Shown: piece after piece, positions 1-12,526 of the stretch
Layout: every line of letters starts with the position of its first letter
How positions within the stretch are numbered: the first letter of the stretch is position 1
Assembly: GCA_027886175.1 (NCBI GenBank)
Contig: JAJNNQ010000009.1
Coordinates: 27,765,501 to 27,829,500, forward strand
Origin: Phylloscopus collybita
Lineage: Eukaryota > Chordata > Aves > Passeriformes > Phylloscopidae
Direction: 5' to 3'
Length of the DNA: 64,000 nucleotides
Translations under genes and position numbers: made by a program
The notes under the pieces: model-generated
The model's database searches: none
Told to the model about the DNA's origin: nothing
What the model saw: the letters and a program-made list of their open reading frames with translations, nothing else

Positions 1-388
1 GGAGATTCCTTCCTATTGGTTCTTTTCCCTGTTCCATCCCTGTTTTATGTATGATTTTTTCCCTCTGTCCAACACGGAATTCTTATCTTCAAGGTCCAAG
101 AGTTTCGGCCAGCGGTTGGCAGAATCCCTTGAGACCACTCCCAAACCTATTTTGGATTTGTTAGTGTTTAAGTAATTTATCTGGCATGTAGCGTTTTGAT
201 TTTTTTATTGGTTTATACACTTTGTATCCACCCCTTGAACTGTCCTGAACAAAAACGCCCTGCAGCCGAGGTCCAGGGTCTCTCTGGAGGCACCGGGCTG
301 AGGCTGGGGAATCCCCTGACCCCCTGAATAAAACCTCTGTTCCCTGAAAGCCTTGGAGAGTCTCCTCTTTCTAATCACAGCCATGACA
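1..388 (+). mobile_element. LTR of an avian endogenous retrovirus, 3' part, cut by window edge
   Basis: The segment has the layout of a retroviral LTR read on the plus strand. There is a TATA-like stretch near 211-220, then a GC-richer segment, a polyadenylation signal AATAAA at 327-332, and a pyrimidine-rich U5-like end that finishes in CA (CCATGACA, 381-388). Base composition changes back to the AT-rich background just after this point. The 5' end lies outside the window, so neither LTR length nor target-site duplication can be checked. No primer-binding site follows position 388, so this is a 3' LTR or a solo LTR. It is a different family from the copies at 14.4 and 39 kb, although all end in GACA. 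The family is not recognised by name. Confidence 0.6.
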
Positions 389-2892
389 GTGTAAGTAGAA
401 CTGCCTGCGGAGCCAAGATCTCACCAACAGTTACTGTTGAAGTGTATCAGAGCTGCTGGGGGCCCAAGCTGAACACCAGGCTGGGCAAGAGAAAGATACG
501 TGAAGCAACACCAGGGTAATGGCACATATGTGCAAGGCTTTTTCTTACCTACCTATATAGCCTGTCTCAAAGGGCTGGAGATGAATTGCATTGCTTTGGC
601 TACAAGTTTCTTCAAATAACAATAAGGCTATGGAATATAGGGTTCTAAAATATTATCAGGATCATGTTTTAATGTGGATTTTGTGCAGAAAGTAATACTG
701 AAACTTGTGGTTATGTGATATTTTGTATACAGGGACACATAAATGCTTATGCTGCAGTCTATAACAGTCTGTTGTAGAAAAGTCAATTCTTTATTTCTTG
801 TAGTATAAATGGAATAAATTTCTCAGTTATAGCCTGTCACTTAGTTTCTTGAAAAAGCATAATAAGATTTTGGGCAAATACACTCTGTTAAAGAACTATA
901 AAAACACACATTCTGTATCTGATGTACCTTAATTATTCTGAATCTTAGTTTCCTTCCTTCCTGTTTGTATTACTAAGTCATTATTTATTCAAATATTCAG
1001 CTTCTTCAATAAACAGTATTTTAAGGACTTTTGTTAAATCCAGATTTTCAACATCAAAGTCCTTTTTAAATTAATCCATAAAGCCTTTATTCCACAAGTA
1101 GAAAGCATGGGTCTATCACTAGTTTTGCACTGTTTGAAATCTAATAAATTATTGAATTCAGGCTAAACAAAGGTCAAACAATGACTCATTGGTTTTGATC
1201 TGGAAAACCTTGCTCTTTGACTTATTCTGTAATTGCTAACAGCTTTTTGACGCAAGTGATCATGGTATGAGGAATTGATGGCCATGTTTCTAGTGGTTTT
1301 GGATTCATTTGTCAGTAGTCCACAGAGTTTCAATAAATATATTATCCAGTGTTTTTTGTACTCAGTCTACATTTCTGAAAAATAATGTTACATTGTTTAT
1401 GTAATTGCATCTTTTGTGTACTGTAAAATATAAACTTACTTTCACTGATTATTATGAGGTGTCAGGGAGAGGCTATAAATCAAAACTAAGATGTGAGTAC
1501 AGGACACTCAGCCCTGGCAACTTTATTTTTTAATCAGAGCAGATGTAAAACAGCATATATAATTTCCAAATGGCTACATAGATGGAAGCATACGGAAGCA
1601 TAGCATAGCAGCAGGGAAGAATCCTTCTTAGTACTCTCATAAAAAATAAAGAAGAATAGACTAAGGCAAGTTTGATCTCCTACTTTGATCATACCTTCCT
1701 CCCAAAATTTAAATGTGAGAGGTGTGCCACAGTTACAGAATGGATTCTGCACTTGTTGCCCTTTATTCTGTAGCTTTGGCTCAATTCAGTTTCTCTGTAC
1801 AAAAAATCAGAAACTTGGCCTACTTTGAAGTCCAGCATCACAATTCTGCAGAGGGACAGTAGTCTCTCCATGTCTCACAGCATAGATCTTCAGTAGAAAT
1901 GAGTGGGTAGGATGATGTCTAGGTACCCTGCAAGTTAAATTCATATCTGCATTTATTACTCAATATCCCTGAAATGGAAGTAGTGAAATAAAAGAAAGAT
2001 AACCCTGACTTTTAAGGTTTTACCTTGACATCGCTGCCAATTTCCCAGATAACAAGAGTGCTTTGAAAAACAGCAAATCAAAGACTACTTTCATGACCAC
2101 CTGTAGTCCTTGCAAGACCCTCAACATCAAACTTTCCATTATAAAATATCTACCACTGCAACAATATCACAGCAAAACACCAAGAGGCTTAACAGTTCCT
2201 GCAACATAAGAACCAAATTTGTCAGTTTATCACAGTGCCATATTAATTTGCCAATTTTTAAAGCTTAAGGCATCATAATATGTATTGCTACAGAATAATA
2301 ACCCTTAAATGGCAGGGAAGTTTACACCTCTAGAAGTAAGCTGTTCCCCCTGTCAGTGCACAGGCTCCCTCAAGAGGAAAAGAACACTACTTTTGAAACA
2401 TGTTTAATCCTGATTAGGAAGATTATCTTTTAGGAAACTATCTACTGAGAATATAAAGGAAAAAAAAGTAAAAAGAAAAATATAGAAAGAGTACGACCCT
2501 TATGACTTTAACACAGTGATAAAATCTCTTAGCTAAAATCATGAATTTCCATGGATTGTTTGCTTGCTAAACAAATGTATTGCATCTACAATATAGAGAA
2601 AAATCCCTAGTATCATTTTCTGTGCTTTATTCAATATGACACTAGACTTCTGCAGGTTTGGGGGTTTGTATTTTTCTTTAGTACTTAAAAAAAATTCACT
2701 CCGTTGCATCATTTTTTAATCATGCAAAACTTAAATGACAAAACACTCACTTTTCTCAATGAATCAGCTGCAATTCCACACTGAGCTGTGAGAATTGTTG
2801 TCATCAGATGTAACTGTGGAAGATTATTTAGTGCTAGAAGCCTTAGAGTACCGTGGGCTACCTTTTATTCATCCCTTTATGTCCTGGTTTGC
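389..2892. other. AT-rich DNA, no gene recognised
   Basis: Unique-looking AT-rich sequence. The first 150 bases after the LTR are somewhat GC-richer and could still belong to an old insertion. Two short minus-strand frames at 1534-1871 overlap each other and have no recognisable domain. Nothing else can be supported. Confidence 0.6.
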
Positions 2893-3036
2893 ACATTCTG
2901 TTTAGCCAGAGAGGGTGTGGACTGTCCATCCTCAGAACTATTCAAAAGGCATCTGGACACAGCAGTGACCCTGTCTGAGCAGGTGACCATATCAGATGAT
3001 CTCAAGAGGTCCCTTTCAGTCTCATCCATTCTAAGA
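2893..3036 (+). mobile_element. CR1 LINE, degraded 3' end
   Basis: The stretch follows the 3' untranslated region of avian CR1 in order: the 'gccagagagggtgtgga' block, a 'ccatcctcagaactattcaa' block, a 'catctggaca' block, then 'agatgatctcaagaggtccc' and 'ccattctaag' at the tail. CR1 is a chicken-repeat-type LINE that is usually truncated at its 5' end, as here. The copy is short and strongly diverged, and the typical 8-bp terminal repeats are reduced to a trace. The match is to my memory of the consensus, not to an alignment. Confidence 0.65.
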
Positions 3037-3720
3037 CTTATATTCTCCATGACATTATCAAAAATATTTCTCATTTCAATATTAAAAGTACAAAAGCCTT
3101 TTCTCATTGTATTTCTAGCTATAATTGAAATACCTTTCATCAGGACATTATCCAAAAGAATTGGGCAGTTTTAGGAAGAGTATGAATTTTCTTCCTTCCA
3201 TCCCAAGCTGCAAGCTAAAGCGGCTTATGACAATAAGCATGAGTGTTTTGGGGAAGGAAAGCAATCTGGAATACATGTACTGGTAATGAAAACTTCAGTC
3301 TTAAGCATTGTTTGATGTTAAGACTAAAGACTAGATCTAAATCTTTTAGGAAAGAGTTTTTGCAAAGAGTAAGCTTATTTATATAAGCAGGTAATCTGCC
3401 AAGGCACAAGACCAAACAAAACCCAGAATGAAACACCTACAAACCACAAGAAGTGACCTTAATAAATATCTCAAATTTGTGATACAGCAAACCTACCAGT
3501 ATGTCATTTGTATTGCTGGCTTAATACTTGTTTCAGAGCTTTCTACTCAGGGTATTTTTTTCTGTGGATATACTGTGTACATGTAACCATGAATAAAGTA
3601 TGTAGATTAGGAACCAATTCTGTAGGCTACTAATCCTTACAGGTTCTGTTTCAAAATTCTTATGAAGAGATACAAAGACCTAATTACAAAAGAAAACTAA
3701 CATTAAATATTTCTCAGGAC
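3037..3720. other. AT-rich spacer between two CR1 copies
   Basis: No gene or repeat recognised. Both flanking CR1 segments are 3' ends on the same strand, so they are separate insertions and not one split copy. Confidence 0.5.
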
Positions 3721-4173
3721 AAGCGAGACATGGAGCTCCTGGAGCAGGTCCGGTGAGGGCAACAGAGATGGTTAAGGCACTGGAGCATCTCTCTTATGAG
3801 GAAAAGCTGAGGGAGCTGAGCCTGTCCAGAGAAGAGGTATCTGAAAAATTATCTCATCCATGTCTTTAAGTATCTGAAGGGAAGGTACCAAGAGGACAGA
3901 GCCAGACTCTTGATGGTGCCCAGCAATAGGACAAGAGGCAATGGGCAGAAACTGATGCACAGGAAGTTCCACCTTAACCAGAGGGTGATCTTCTTTACTA
4001 TGTGAGTGCTGAGCACTGGAACAGATTGTCCACAGAGGTGGGGAAGTGTCCCACACTGGAGATATTCATATGGACACAATCCTGTGCCCTGTGCTTTAGG
4101 ATGACCCTGCTTGAGCAGGGAGGTTGGACCACTGTGGTCTCTTCCAACCTCACCCATTCTGTGAGTCTCTGAT
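3721..4173 (+). mobile_element. CR1 LINE, 5'-truncated 3' end
   Basis: A clear CR1 3' terminus of about 450 bp in the sense direction. It begins with the 'ctcctggagcaggtcc' and 'agggcaacagagatggttaa' blocks, continues through 'ggaaaagctgagggagctgag', 'agaggcaatgggcagaaact', 'caggaagttccaccttaa' and 'ggttggaccactgtggtctc', and closes with the tail motif 'cattctgtgagtctctgat', a variant of the 8-bp CR1 terminal repeat. A block appears to be missing near 3835-3850, where the 'gagaagag' segment jumps to 'gtatctgaa'. A 165-codon frame on the opposite strand (3849-4346) is antisense to this repeat and is not a gene. Confidence 0.88.
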
Positions 4174-5649
4174 ATAGAAAAGACAGAAAAAGGTATAAGA
4201 AAGCAAACTCTGATTAGTTTTTCTAAAAGACAATTCTTATGAAAATAACTTGTTGTTCTAAAGATAAAAATCATATTGAAATTAAATATAGTTCTGTTAG
4301 ATAAACAACTATCTCTAGTACAAACACTGATAAAGTAGAACAGCATTCCAGCTCCCTCTACTGGATTAGATATGTTGTATTATTAACACTGTACTTGTAA
4401 AGCGTTTTCCTTCATCAGACTCTTGGACATATCAGGCAATTTCCTTCAACAAATTATTTTTCTTTTCTCTAACACAACATACAAAACATTAAATAGTTTT
4501 GTAACTCCTGAAACCTTCTTTTTCTAAAAGAAAACCTAAAACTGAAGGAAAGCCAAACAACAGACAGGTTTTACGCAACTATTCAAAGTGAATTTTTTTT
4601 AATTAATTATTCTATAAATAGGGATCACAAGTCACTAATTGGTTTTTGTATTATTGTGTTTCTAAAATTATATAAATTTTTGCCTCTTGCTTTTGCTGGG
4701 TAAGTGGTTTCAGAGATGAAAACCAAAAAATTCAGTAGAAGATTCAAGTCACCACCTCTTGAGAAGCAAAGCCAGAGGACTGTTACATAACTGACATTTT
4801 AAAATATATATTTCTTTACACTGAAAGACTTTTGAAAAACCAAAGCTTCCATCATCCTACATTGGGAACTCATCCCCATTAGCAACCTAGATTAGTCTTT
4901 TCCTCTCCTTCCCATCAGGAACAAAATAGTCATTTTGTCATTTTCACATGCGTATTTTTCAACACAAATACAATATGATTGCATCTCCCCGTTTTTGACA
5001 GTTTCTGTAGGTGAAATCTTTACATCTAAACCACTGAAACAACAGCATTTCTTTCTGTGGCCTTCAGTTATTCTTTTTCTAGCATAAATAATGGCTCACA
5101 GTGAATCTGCTTAAGGACAAGCAGACAATAGACATCTCAATTACTATCTCAAGAGCTGAAAAATTCAAAGGAGGAGCCTTATGATACTTTAATTGGCTTG
5201 AGTTCTACACTTAAATCCTGATCCACTTTTTTGGGAGGGAGTTCAAGACTGAAAGATGATTAACACAGATGGAGGGATGTCAAGTCTGAAAAGGAGTCTG
5301 GTCCCTAGAAACTACCTGAAATTGTAGAGGTTTTTCCTGTAGCATAAGTGTGAAGGACACTTTAATTTTCAGTAATGAAGAACTTGTTTCCATTGATCCT
5401 CTTAACAGTCGAACAAAAATCACACACAATTGCAGCTGAACACAACAAGCCTAAGATAACACATTCTTCTCAAGTATATTGTGGTGTCTTGCAAGTTCTT
5501 TTCCCTTCTTATTTATTTACTAATTCTTGTTTCATAACTAAGGAAGAAAAGGAGTTGGTTCAAAATAAATACATAATTTAACAAATATTTCAGTCAGAGG
5601 AAAGACTGGTATTTCAGCCAGCATGGAAACAGAGAACACATTGCTGTGA

Positions 5650-5652
<3 letters not shown>
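4174..5652. other. AT-rich DNA, no gene recognised
   Basis: Runs of A and T, no known repeat and no convincing open frame. One 68-codon frame at 5375-5581 has no recognisable feature. Confidence 0.55.

Positions 5653-5682
<30 letters not shown>
5653..5682 (+). repeat. Uninterrupted A30 tract
   Basis: Thirty consecutive A residues, followed by an A/C-rich continuation. CR1 elements do not carry poly(A) tails, so this is either a slippage-grown microsatellite or the tail of an unrecognised retroposed sequence. No flanking duplication is obvious. Confidence 0.9.
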
Positions 5683-5683
<1 letters not shown>

Positions 5684-8600
5684 ACAACCAAATAAAATAG
5701 TTGAAAGTTATCATTCCAAATCACAAACTACAGCATTTGAAAGACAATGAAGATGCCCAATTGGCCATTACAAACTTGAGTAGTATTTAAAACCACATTA
5801 CTGAAAAGCATGTATATTATTATCCAAGACATATATTAACATGAAATTTGAAAGTTATTTTTTTCCATCCACCAACACACACATGCCAACACATTATTAT
5901 TAATATTATTTCTTCTGGCAAGGAAAGAAAAATAAACTGAGAACAAGAAGTAAATTTTGAGACCTTACTTTGAGACTTACTTGAGACCTTCTACGTCTTT
6001 ACAGCTTCTCGTCACATTACACCCGAACACAATATTATTTGTTTCAAAAGTAGTTTACTAATAAGGATGGGCATTTTAAAGTAAATAAGTAATAAGTGTC
6101 CTAAAGAAAAATCTTGTGTCACAGTTTAGAAGACTGTGAATGTGGTGATATAATCACATCAGGAAAATAATTTCACTTCTTTGTTCTATGTATTTGGCTT
6201 ACCAATATGACCTTAACATGTTCAGAGTGTCCGATAAATACGTATTGCAAAAAGGCCAAAAAGTACTGAAACCTGAGCAGCAAAACTTCAGAGAATTGAA
6301 AATATAAAATGCCTGTCTCAAGTTTACATTAATATAGAAATTCCACAATTATTTAGATATTCATTCTGAGGGGAGGACAGGAGGGGCTGTAGAGGGAAGA
6401 TGGGAAGACAAAGAAGGAGGAGAACTACCAGGGAAGGACATTAAATACAGTATTGAAATTTCCCACCTTCATTCTTTAAAATCTTCACTGCTCCTCATCC
6501 TGATTTCCTGCAGATAAGATCACGTACTTTCAAAATCTTCCTGGGGAAAAAAACGATGACAGAGAATGTATGTGTGTTTATATATGCACACATTCATGGA
6601 AAGAAAGGGAATACCACTAAATTTTTCTCTAGACCTAAAAATTAATAATTGTGAATTTTAAACAGCTAAGTTCTGATTACTTATAAGAGCTTCATGAAGA
6701 AAAATACTATCATTTCACAACACTTAATGTCCCCTATATGCTCAAGTGAATTAACATGGCAGAAGTATGTTGCACCTTTTGGCAAGTATTGTCAAATACT
6801 ACTAAATCATCAACGTTTTTCTGAATAGAAACTAGCTAAATAAGACCCAATAAGATCTTCTATCATGTGGTTGAATTCTTCTCTGTGGGCATTTATATAT
6901 TTTTTTCACATAGAACATAAAGCTGCTTTGCTGAACTGATAGTGTGAAAGTATGCTGCTTAGAATCAAAAGCCTATGAACTCAGATTAGGAACATATCTG
7001 ATTACAGAAACACTGTAACAATGGACACTAACTTTACTACACTTTCAGTGGCTGTTGAGCAACTCTTCCATAATTTTGAAAAACCTAAGTAAACCCTGAG
7101 AGTAAAATCTCTTTCCATCTCTAAGGTCATATCTCTTCCAAATGCATTTGATATGAACTACAATGCTTTTTAATCAGTTTATGACTTTCAATTATACAAA
7201 AAAATTTGAGCCTCCTATTCTCTTTCACCCTTTCCCACCAAAATCTTTATATACACATTGCAGGCTTGCAGGAGTACTCCCTGAATTAACTGTAATCGCT
7301 AATTTATTAAGAAAGCATGTCTCTGTTTATGGGTCAATAAGGAGAAAGTTTAGGCAAGGCTAGCCTGCTTGCTATTGTGGCAGTCCACAATTTATTAAAT
7401 TTGTGCAAATTATATCAATTTGAAGAAAAAAAAATACAGGTACCTTATTTAACATGAGGCCACAGTCATGATGAAGAACATAGTTTTACTAAGAAAAGAG
7501 AAAATCAGAACAACGTTTGAAAGGTTTGTTTTATCTAAGCGAAGCAATTTTTTAAAAATATATCCACTGCAACACATTGTTGATGAGTTTCTTTAATTTT
7601 CTTATATACAAATATGGATAATTCCAAACTGCAGCAAGCATATCTTTCTAAATTTTAAATCGATCAGAAATGGCCCACTTTTAAAAAGTCGGTTATTCTT
7701 TCAGCTTGCAATTTGCTTCAAGGTGAAGTCAGACATCTGTCACAAAAGGCAATGTGAAAAAAGGGATGTATCATAGGGACATCTACATAACAACCTTCAG
7801 GAACTACTAGCACGTTGTCCCTTTTGTCACCAGCATAGTCATATGTGAGCAGATATGGCATGCCTGTGGCTTAGAAGTCATTACATGTATCAATTATTAA
7901 GAGAACGTCTTAGAGGGTTGAACATGTATATGCTCCTGAGTAATTATGAAGCACAGTCTGGCAGATGTGGATGATGTCTATTAGGAAATTCTCCAAGTGT
8001 TTTGGAAATTTTCTGTCATCTGCCTTTCTAAAACCCAAATCAAAGAGAAGAAATGGCACACAGATTTAAATAAATAACAGAAATTTATAAAAACAAATAG
8101 TGAAAAGTGACATTATTCATGTTGAAATTCAGCCAATTACTAGACTACAATATATTTAAAAATAATAATCATATCTATACTAATAAATATATCCCATTTA
8201 AAGGACGCCTACATGGGTTTCATTCACATGGGTTAATACACAAGTATACACTAACTTCACTAGATCTGCAGGTTCCCTAAAAGAACACAACATTGCCTGC
8301 CTATCTGGACATCATGCTCACATTGCATGGTAAAAGACAGAAGACTTTTACCTTCCTGGGTGTTTTCCAAGACAACTACTGATATTTAGTCCAGAAAATT
8401 TTCAAATTTTCATCTGGGCAACATTCCCAAACATAGAGTTATTTTTCATAAGCTCTTTCTATTTGAGATTTTGTTTGTTTGTTTATTCGATATATCTGGG
8501 ATTAAAAGGAAAGAATTGAATATGTAGAGTTAACCATAACAAAATTAATTGCATGCAAATAGTATTACACATTTTTGGTCTATTTTTATTTTCCAGGTTT

Positions 8601-8700
8601 TCCTGCCAGAATCCTGGAATTGTGCAACTTCTCAAAACCTTTCCATCCACAGTAACGTTTCTGAGTGCCACCTCCCAGCCTAGTGGGGAAAGTGTGAAGT
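5683..8700. other. AT-rich DNA, no gene recognised
   Basis: Contains a purine-rich patch at about 6370-6435, an ATT-type microsatellite fragment at 5893-5910 and an octamer ATGCAAAT at 8553-8560. All of these can occur by chance in this composition. No gene or mobile element recognised. Confidence 0.5.
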
Positions 8701-8744
8701 GGGGGGAAGGGAAAAAGGAGAGGAAAGGAGGAAAGAAGAGAAAA
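8701..8744 (+). repeat. 44-nt homopurine tract
   Basis: Only A and G for 44 bases, beginning with six G and ending in AAAA. Mirror symmetry is imperfect. Such tracts can adopt triplex (H-DNA) structures in principle; this is inference. Confidence 0.85.
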
Positions 8745-11700
8745 TAAAATGCAGAAAATAACTTTGCATTTATGCAGAAGCTCAGAACATTTAAATGAGA
8801 ATAAAAAGGAAATTATTTCATCGTTCTCTACTCAAAAGAGAGTGAAATTGTCACAGCTCATCGTCAGCAAATATTTCCTTTCTTCTTGCACTCCTTTACT
8901 CATAGTTTTAGTGATGACACTCCCATCAGGCTTAAAAAAATAAGAATAAAAAAGCATATCTTTCATAAGCAATACCAATCTACTATTGTGGAGTGATACT
9001 TGCCCATGAAAGACTTGCTCCCTGTTAGACAAGGTTAGGAAAACACTGCAAGAAAAATACTTCCAGCAACATCTAAAGCCTGACATCTACAGACAGATCT
9101 GTCCTGCTCTATAGAAGCTATCCAGATCTAAGAATATTGTTGTCCAGGCCTCACAACATCTTTAGTTTCCACATACAATTAATTGTTACATTACCAAGTA
9201 AGAAATGGCTGACAGAAAGACAGAACTGGATGCAGACCCAAGAGGGGGAGCGACCGAACTCTCTTAGATAATCAGTACAGCTACAAGAAACAGAGAGTAG
9301 CCAAAGGGCTACACTGCATGGTGGGTCTGAGCTGAACCACGCCACTAAAGAGCTTCATCAGCTACAAAAACAGCTGGAGCTTCAACAGCTACAAAAAGAG
9401 CACAAAGACTGGGAAGGGGGGGAGGGAGCAAGCAAACAAATAAAACGGAGACAATTTGAGTGCAGTCGAAGGTGCAGAGTTTTATTGTGCAATTGGTTCA
9501 CTGTGCTGAAGAGCCTGGAGGACATCTGAGCAAAGTAACTGGGAGATTCTGAGGAACAGAATCTCCAAAATTCTTCAATAATAAAAGCAAAATTCAAATC
9601 AAACATACAAATTTCATTCCACAGTCTGCTCATTTTATACAAATGCTAGTTTTGTCTGTAGAGGACAAGTGGAAGTAATTGTTTTTGTGGACTCTTGAGG
9701 TTTTCGTAATTCCCCAGCTAATACTAGAGCTGACTTCAGTACTCAATATAAATATTATACCTGCACTTAAAGGAATTCTGTATTTTTCAAACATTTTTTC
9801 ATATGCTGGTGATCTGACACCAGATGTCTTAGACTCATTGAAGTTCATTTGGAATTCCCAATCAGGAGGGAAAACCAGGAATATGGAACACTTTGATAGA
9901 GCTGGATTCATAAAACACTTCAGTCTGCAGACATATTATTAGTCTGTTGCCATAATATTTACATTTCTAAGTGAAAACTCCCCTTTAGACAGCTGGAGAC
10001 ACCCCATCATCTCTTGTATGATTTTTCACTGGTCTGAAAAATGGGCATGTCCTGAAAGTGCAAGCATTTCACACATGCCTCTAGATTACCCTGACACACA
10101 GAAGCCAGAAAGTCAAAACCTATGGTGTCTAAAACAAAGCCATTCAAGTTCTATTTTGTATCTCATATTCACAGTGACTTGCCAAAGTCACGCAGAAAGC
10201 ATGTAGAGCTGGGAACTGGACTTGGCCTGCCTTTGTTTTGAACCAAAAGAAAGCAGTACTCTTACCCACACAGTATCCACAATATCTTACCCACACAATT
10301 TACAAAACCAGTATGCACAGGATATAGAATGTGAAAAACACAGGAAATGTCTGAAAAATACACAGATTCACCCTACAAGTCTGTAGGAGTTAGTTAGGCA
10401 CCATGGTTGGCCTTTCACCATTAACTCAGGAAATTAATAGTTCACTAATTGCTAGAAAAAGCAAGGACGTGCTAGCAGTAGGATCATTTCAAAATGCAAT
10501 TTTTCTTTACAGTTTCCATAAATATCTCCTCCTTGTCATTATCCCACACAAACATAACTGAAAAGATTATGTAAACTGTGTGGTTATGAGCTTCACAGTA
10601 AAGAGAAGGATAATGACCACACAGTAACAGAGGAAATCAAAATTAGACAAGCCTTATAAGCACAACCATGATACTATTTAACTGTATTGCAGTCTACATG
10701 AAAGCTCTGCAAATGTCAGCACTCTATAAAGTTGGAAGAAACTTCCCTTCAGTGTAAGTGGTTCTGCCTTGCAATGGCCTGTTCAAGTACTCCTATCTTA
10801 GCAGTAATAACACAGGAGACAGTATAAGAAGAAATAAGCATCCTCATGCCAGTATGCAAGGCTGCCAGAGCCAACATTTGCACTACTGGTCCTGAGAACC
10901 CCTTGAAATCTGGGCTCCCTGCAGCAGAAGTGTGAGAAGCACAGTTACTCATTGAGGAGTTTGATGCCAGCATACTCTTCAGCCATTGAACAGAGCCACC
11001 AGACATTTGTCACTGTCACAGCCTGTATTTTATGGAAGAGGAAGAAAGCAAAGGAGTAAACTGTGAAGGTTGGATGTGAACTTTCCAGCTGAATACAGGC
11101 AGAAGAAATTAGTTGTAAAAAGCAGGAGAAGATAAAGCCTTGGCTGCCCAGCAGAGAATAAGAGAGTAATAAGGTAAAAAACATTAAAAGCGGGGTTTTA
11201 CTGGTTTCAGTTCATTATTTACTTGAAATTCCAGATCAAATCATTGCTAAAAAGGCTGGCAACCTCAAAAAATAAGCTCTACCTTTCATACTGCTATCAG
11301 TAATAGTGAGTTCAAATTAAGCACATTTTCCTTATATGTTCTTTTGTTAACAAAAAAGATAGAACTATTTGATCTGTGAAAATACTTTGGGCTTTACCTA
11401 AAGAGAAGGAGAATAAAGATGTTTCCTTTAAAAATACAGTGACTTTGAGAAAAATAGTGAATTGTCTATCACAGCTTGTTTCTCAAGACATTGAGGTATT
11501 TTTTCTTTTAAAAGAGGACTATGTTATTAGGATCAAAACATTTTCAAATAACATTCTTTTTGCTTGTTTCTGCCTTCAAAACATCTTAAAGTTTTAATAA
11601 AGCAAACTTTTATTTAAAAATGTTTTTTTTTTCTTTATTAAACTAGGCATGTTCAACATAAAATGTTATTTTAATGAGCATATATGTAATTGGGGCCTCT

Positions 11701-12461
11701 TAAAAATTTTAAAAAACCTATTTGTCCAGCAAAAATATTAACTTAGCTCTTAAGATAGTTGATTATTGTTCATTATGAGTAAAGTATTCAGTAACAAGTG
11801 TTTTCAGGGCTTACTTTTATTTTTAAATTGTGATGTTATTTAGAAACAGTTCTGCCACAGAGACATGCTTTGCTTTGCAAAGTAAAATTCCTCCTGGAGA
11901 GAAAGAAGATGGATTTTTTAAATATTAATGTCAGTATTAATATGTATTTCTACATGGTTCAGAAAAGAAATTTGAACAACATCACCCTTGTTACTATGAC
12001 ACTCCACTGAGGAAAGTTATGCAGGAAAAGACACTCAACTGGAGACAAATACAATCCTTTTTTATGGCAAAAATTGCTCTAAAATTTTGCAGATATCTGA
12101 GCACAACTACCAATTTATGGCAAGCATTTTTTGTGCTAGAAAGTCCTATTAAAAGACATGAATAAAACATTCACCTTCAAAAAGGTAAAGTTACCTGTTC
12201 AGTTAAGCACTGCTATGAAATGCTAGTTGTACAACTAGTGCTACTTCATACTGGTCTAGAGGATGTGAGGACTGTCTGGCATGCTGGGAAGCAGTGGAGC
12301 AGAGGCACAGGAAGGGCTTACCTCTTTGACAGAAACATTTACCAGCATAGAACACAGGTTTTAGCACCAATATAAGAGAAACTTCCATGCAAAGTCTGAG
12401 TCAATCCATTTGATTTCATTATTCCTGCCTTTACTTACCAGGTTACTTTTTGTTCCCTTAG
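8745..12461. other. AT-rich DNA with one hairpin, no gene recognised
   Basis: Several 60-95-codon frames occur on both strands, often as overlapping sense/antisense pairs (for example 9630-9911 minus against 9679-9942 plus), which argues against coding. A slightly GC-richer stretch at 10750-11030 holds two overlapping minus-strand frames of 85 and 79 codons without a recognisable family. A 16-nt perfect palindrome (CTAGTTGT/ACAACTAG) lies at 12223-12238. Confidence 0.5.
9542..9566. repeat. Inverted repeat, 10-bp arms, 5-nt loop
   Basis: Arms GGAGATTCTG (9542-9551) and CAGAATCTCC (9557-9566) are exact reverse complements around AGGAA. It is too short for a microRNA precursor and no longer pairing is seen around it. 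Confidence 0.85.
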
Positions 12462-12526
12462 GTCGCTCCCCTTGCCATCTCCCAGCACAGCTTTGTGGTG
12501 CTAAACTCCTGATGTCCAATGCTGAA
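12462..12526 (+). other. Exon-like segment (unproven)
   Basis: A pyrimidine-rich stretch ending in CCCTTAG (AG at 12460-12461) precedes a 65-nt GC-richer segment. A strong donor-type sequence GTGAGTG begins at 12527. One of the three plus-strand frames, starting at the third base, is open across the whole segment. This is the best splice-site-bounded segment I noticed, but in 64 kb such a combination can arise by chance, and no neighbouring exon was identified. Confidence 0.2.

Noticed and set aside
3849..4346. 165-codon minus-strand frame, the longest in the window
   Set aside because: Most of it is antisense to a CR1 3' end. CR1 untranslated sequence gives open antisense frames, and no protein family is recognisable.
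8553..8560. Octamer ATGCAAAT (also at 38206 and near 16824)
   Set aside because: An 8-mer of this composition is expected several times in 64 kb of AT-rich DNA; no promoter context.
9362..9395. Repeated CAGCTACAAAAA units as a possible tandem repeat or CRISPR-like array
   Set aside because: Only two or three partial copies without regular spacing; not an array, and the genome is eukaryotic.
10749..11184. Two overlapping minus-strand frames (85 and 79 codons) that look somewhat protein-like, as a frameshifted pseudogene might
   Set aside because: I cannot match the residues to any family, and overlapping frames in neighbouring phases are expected here. A BLASTX of 10740-11190 would decide.
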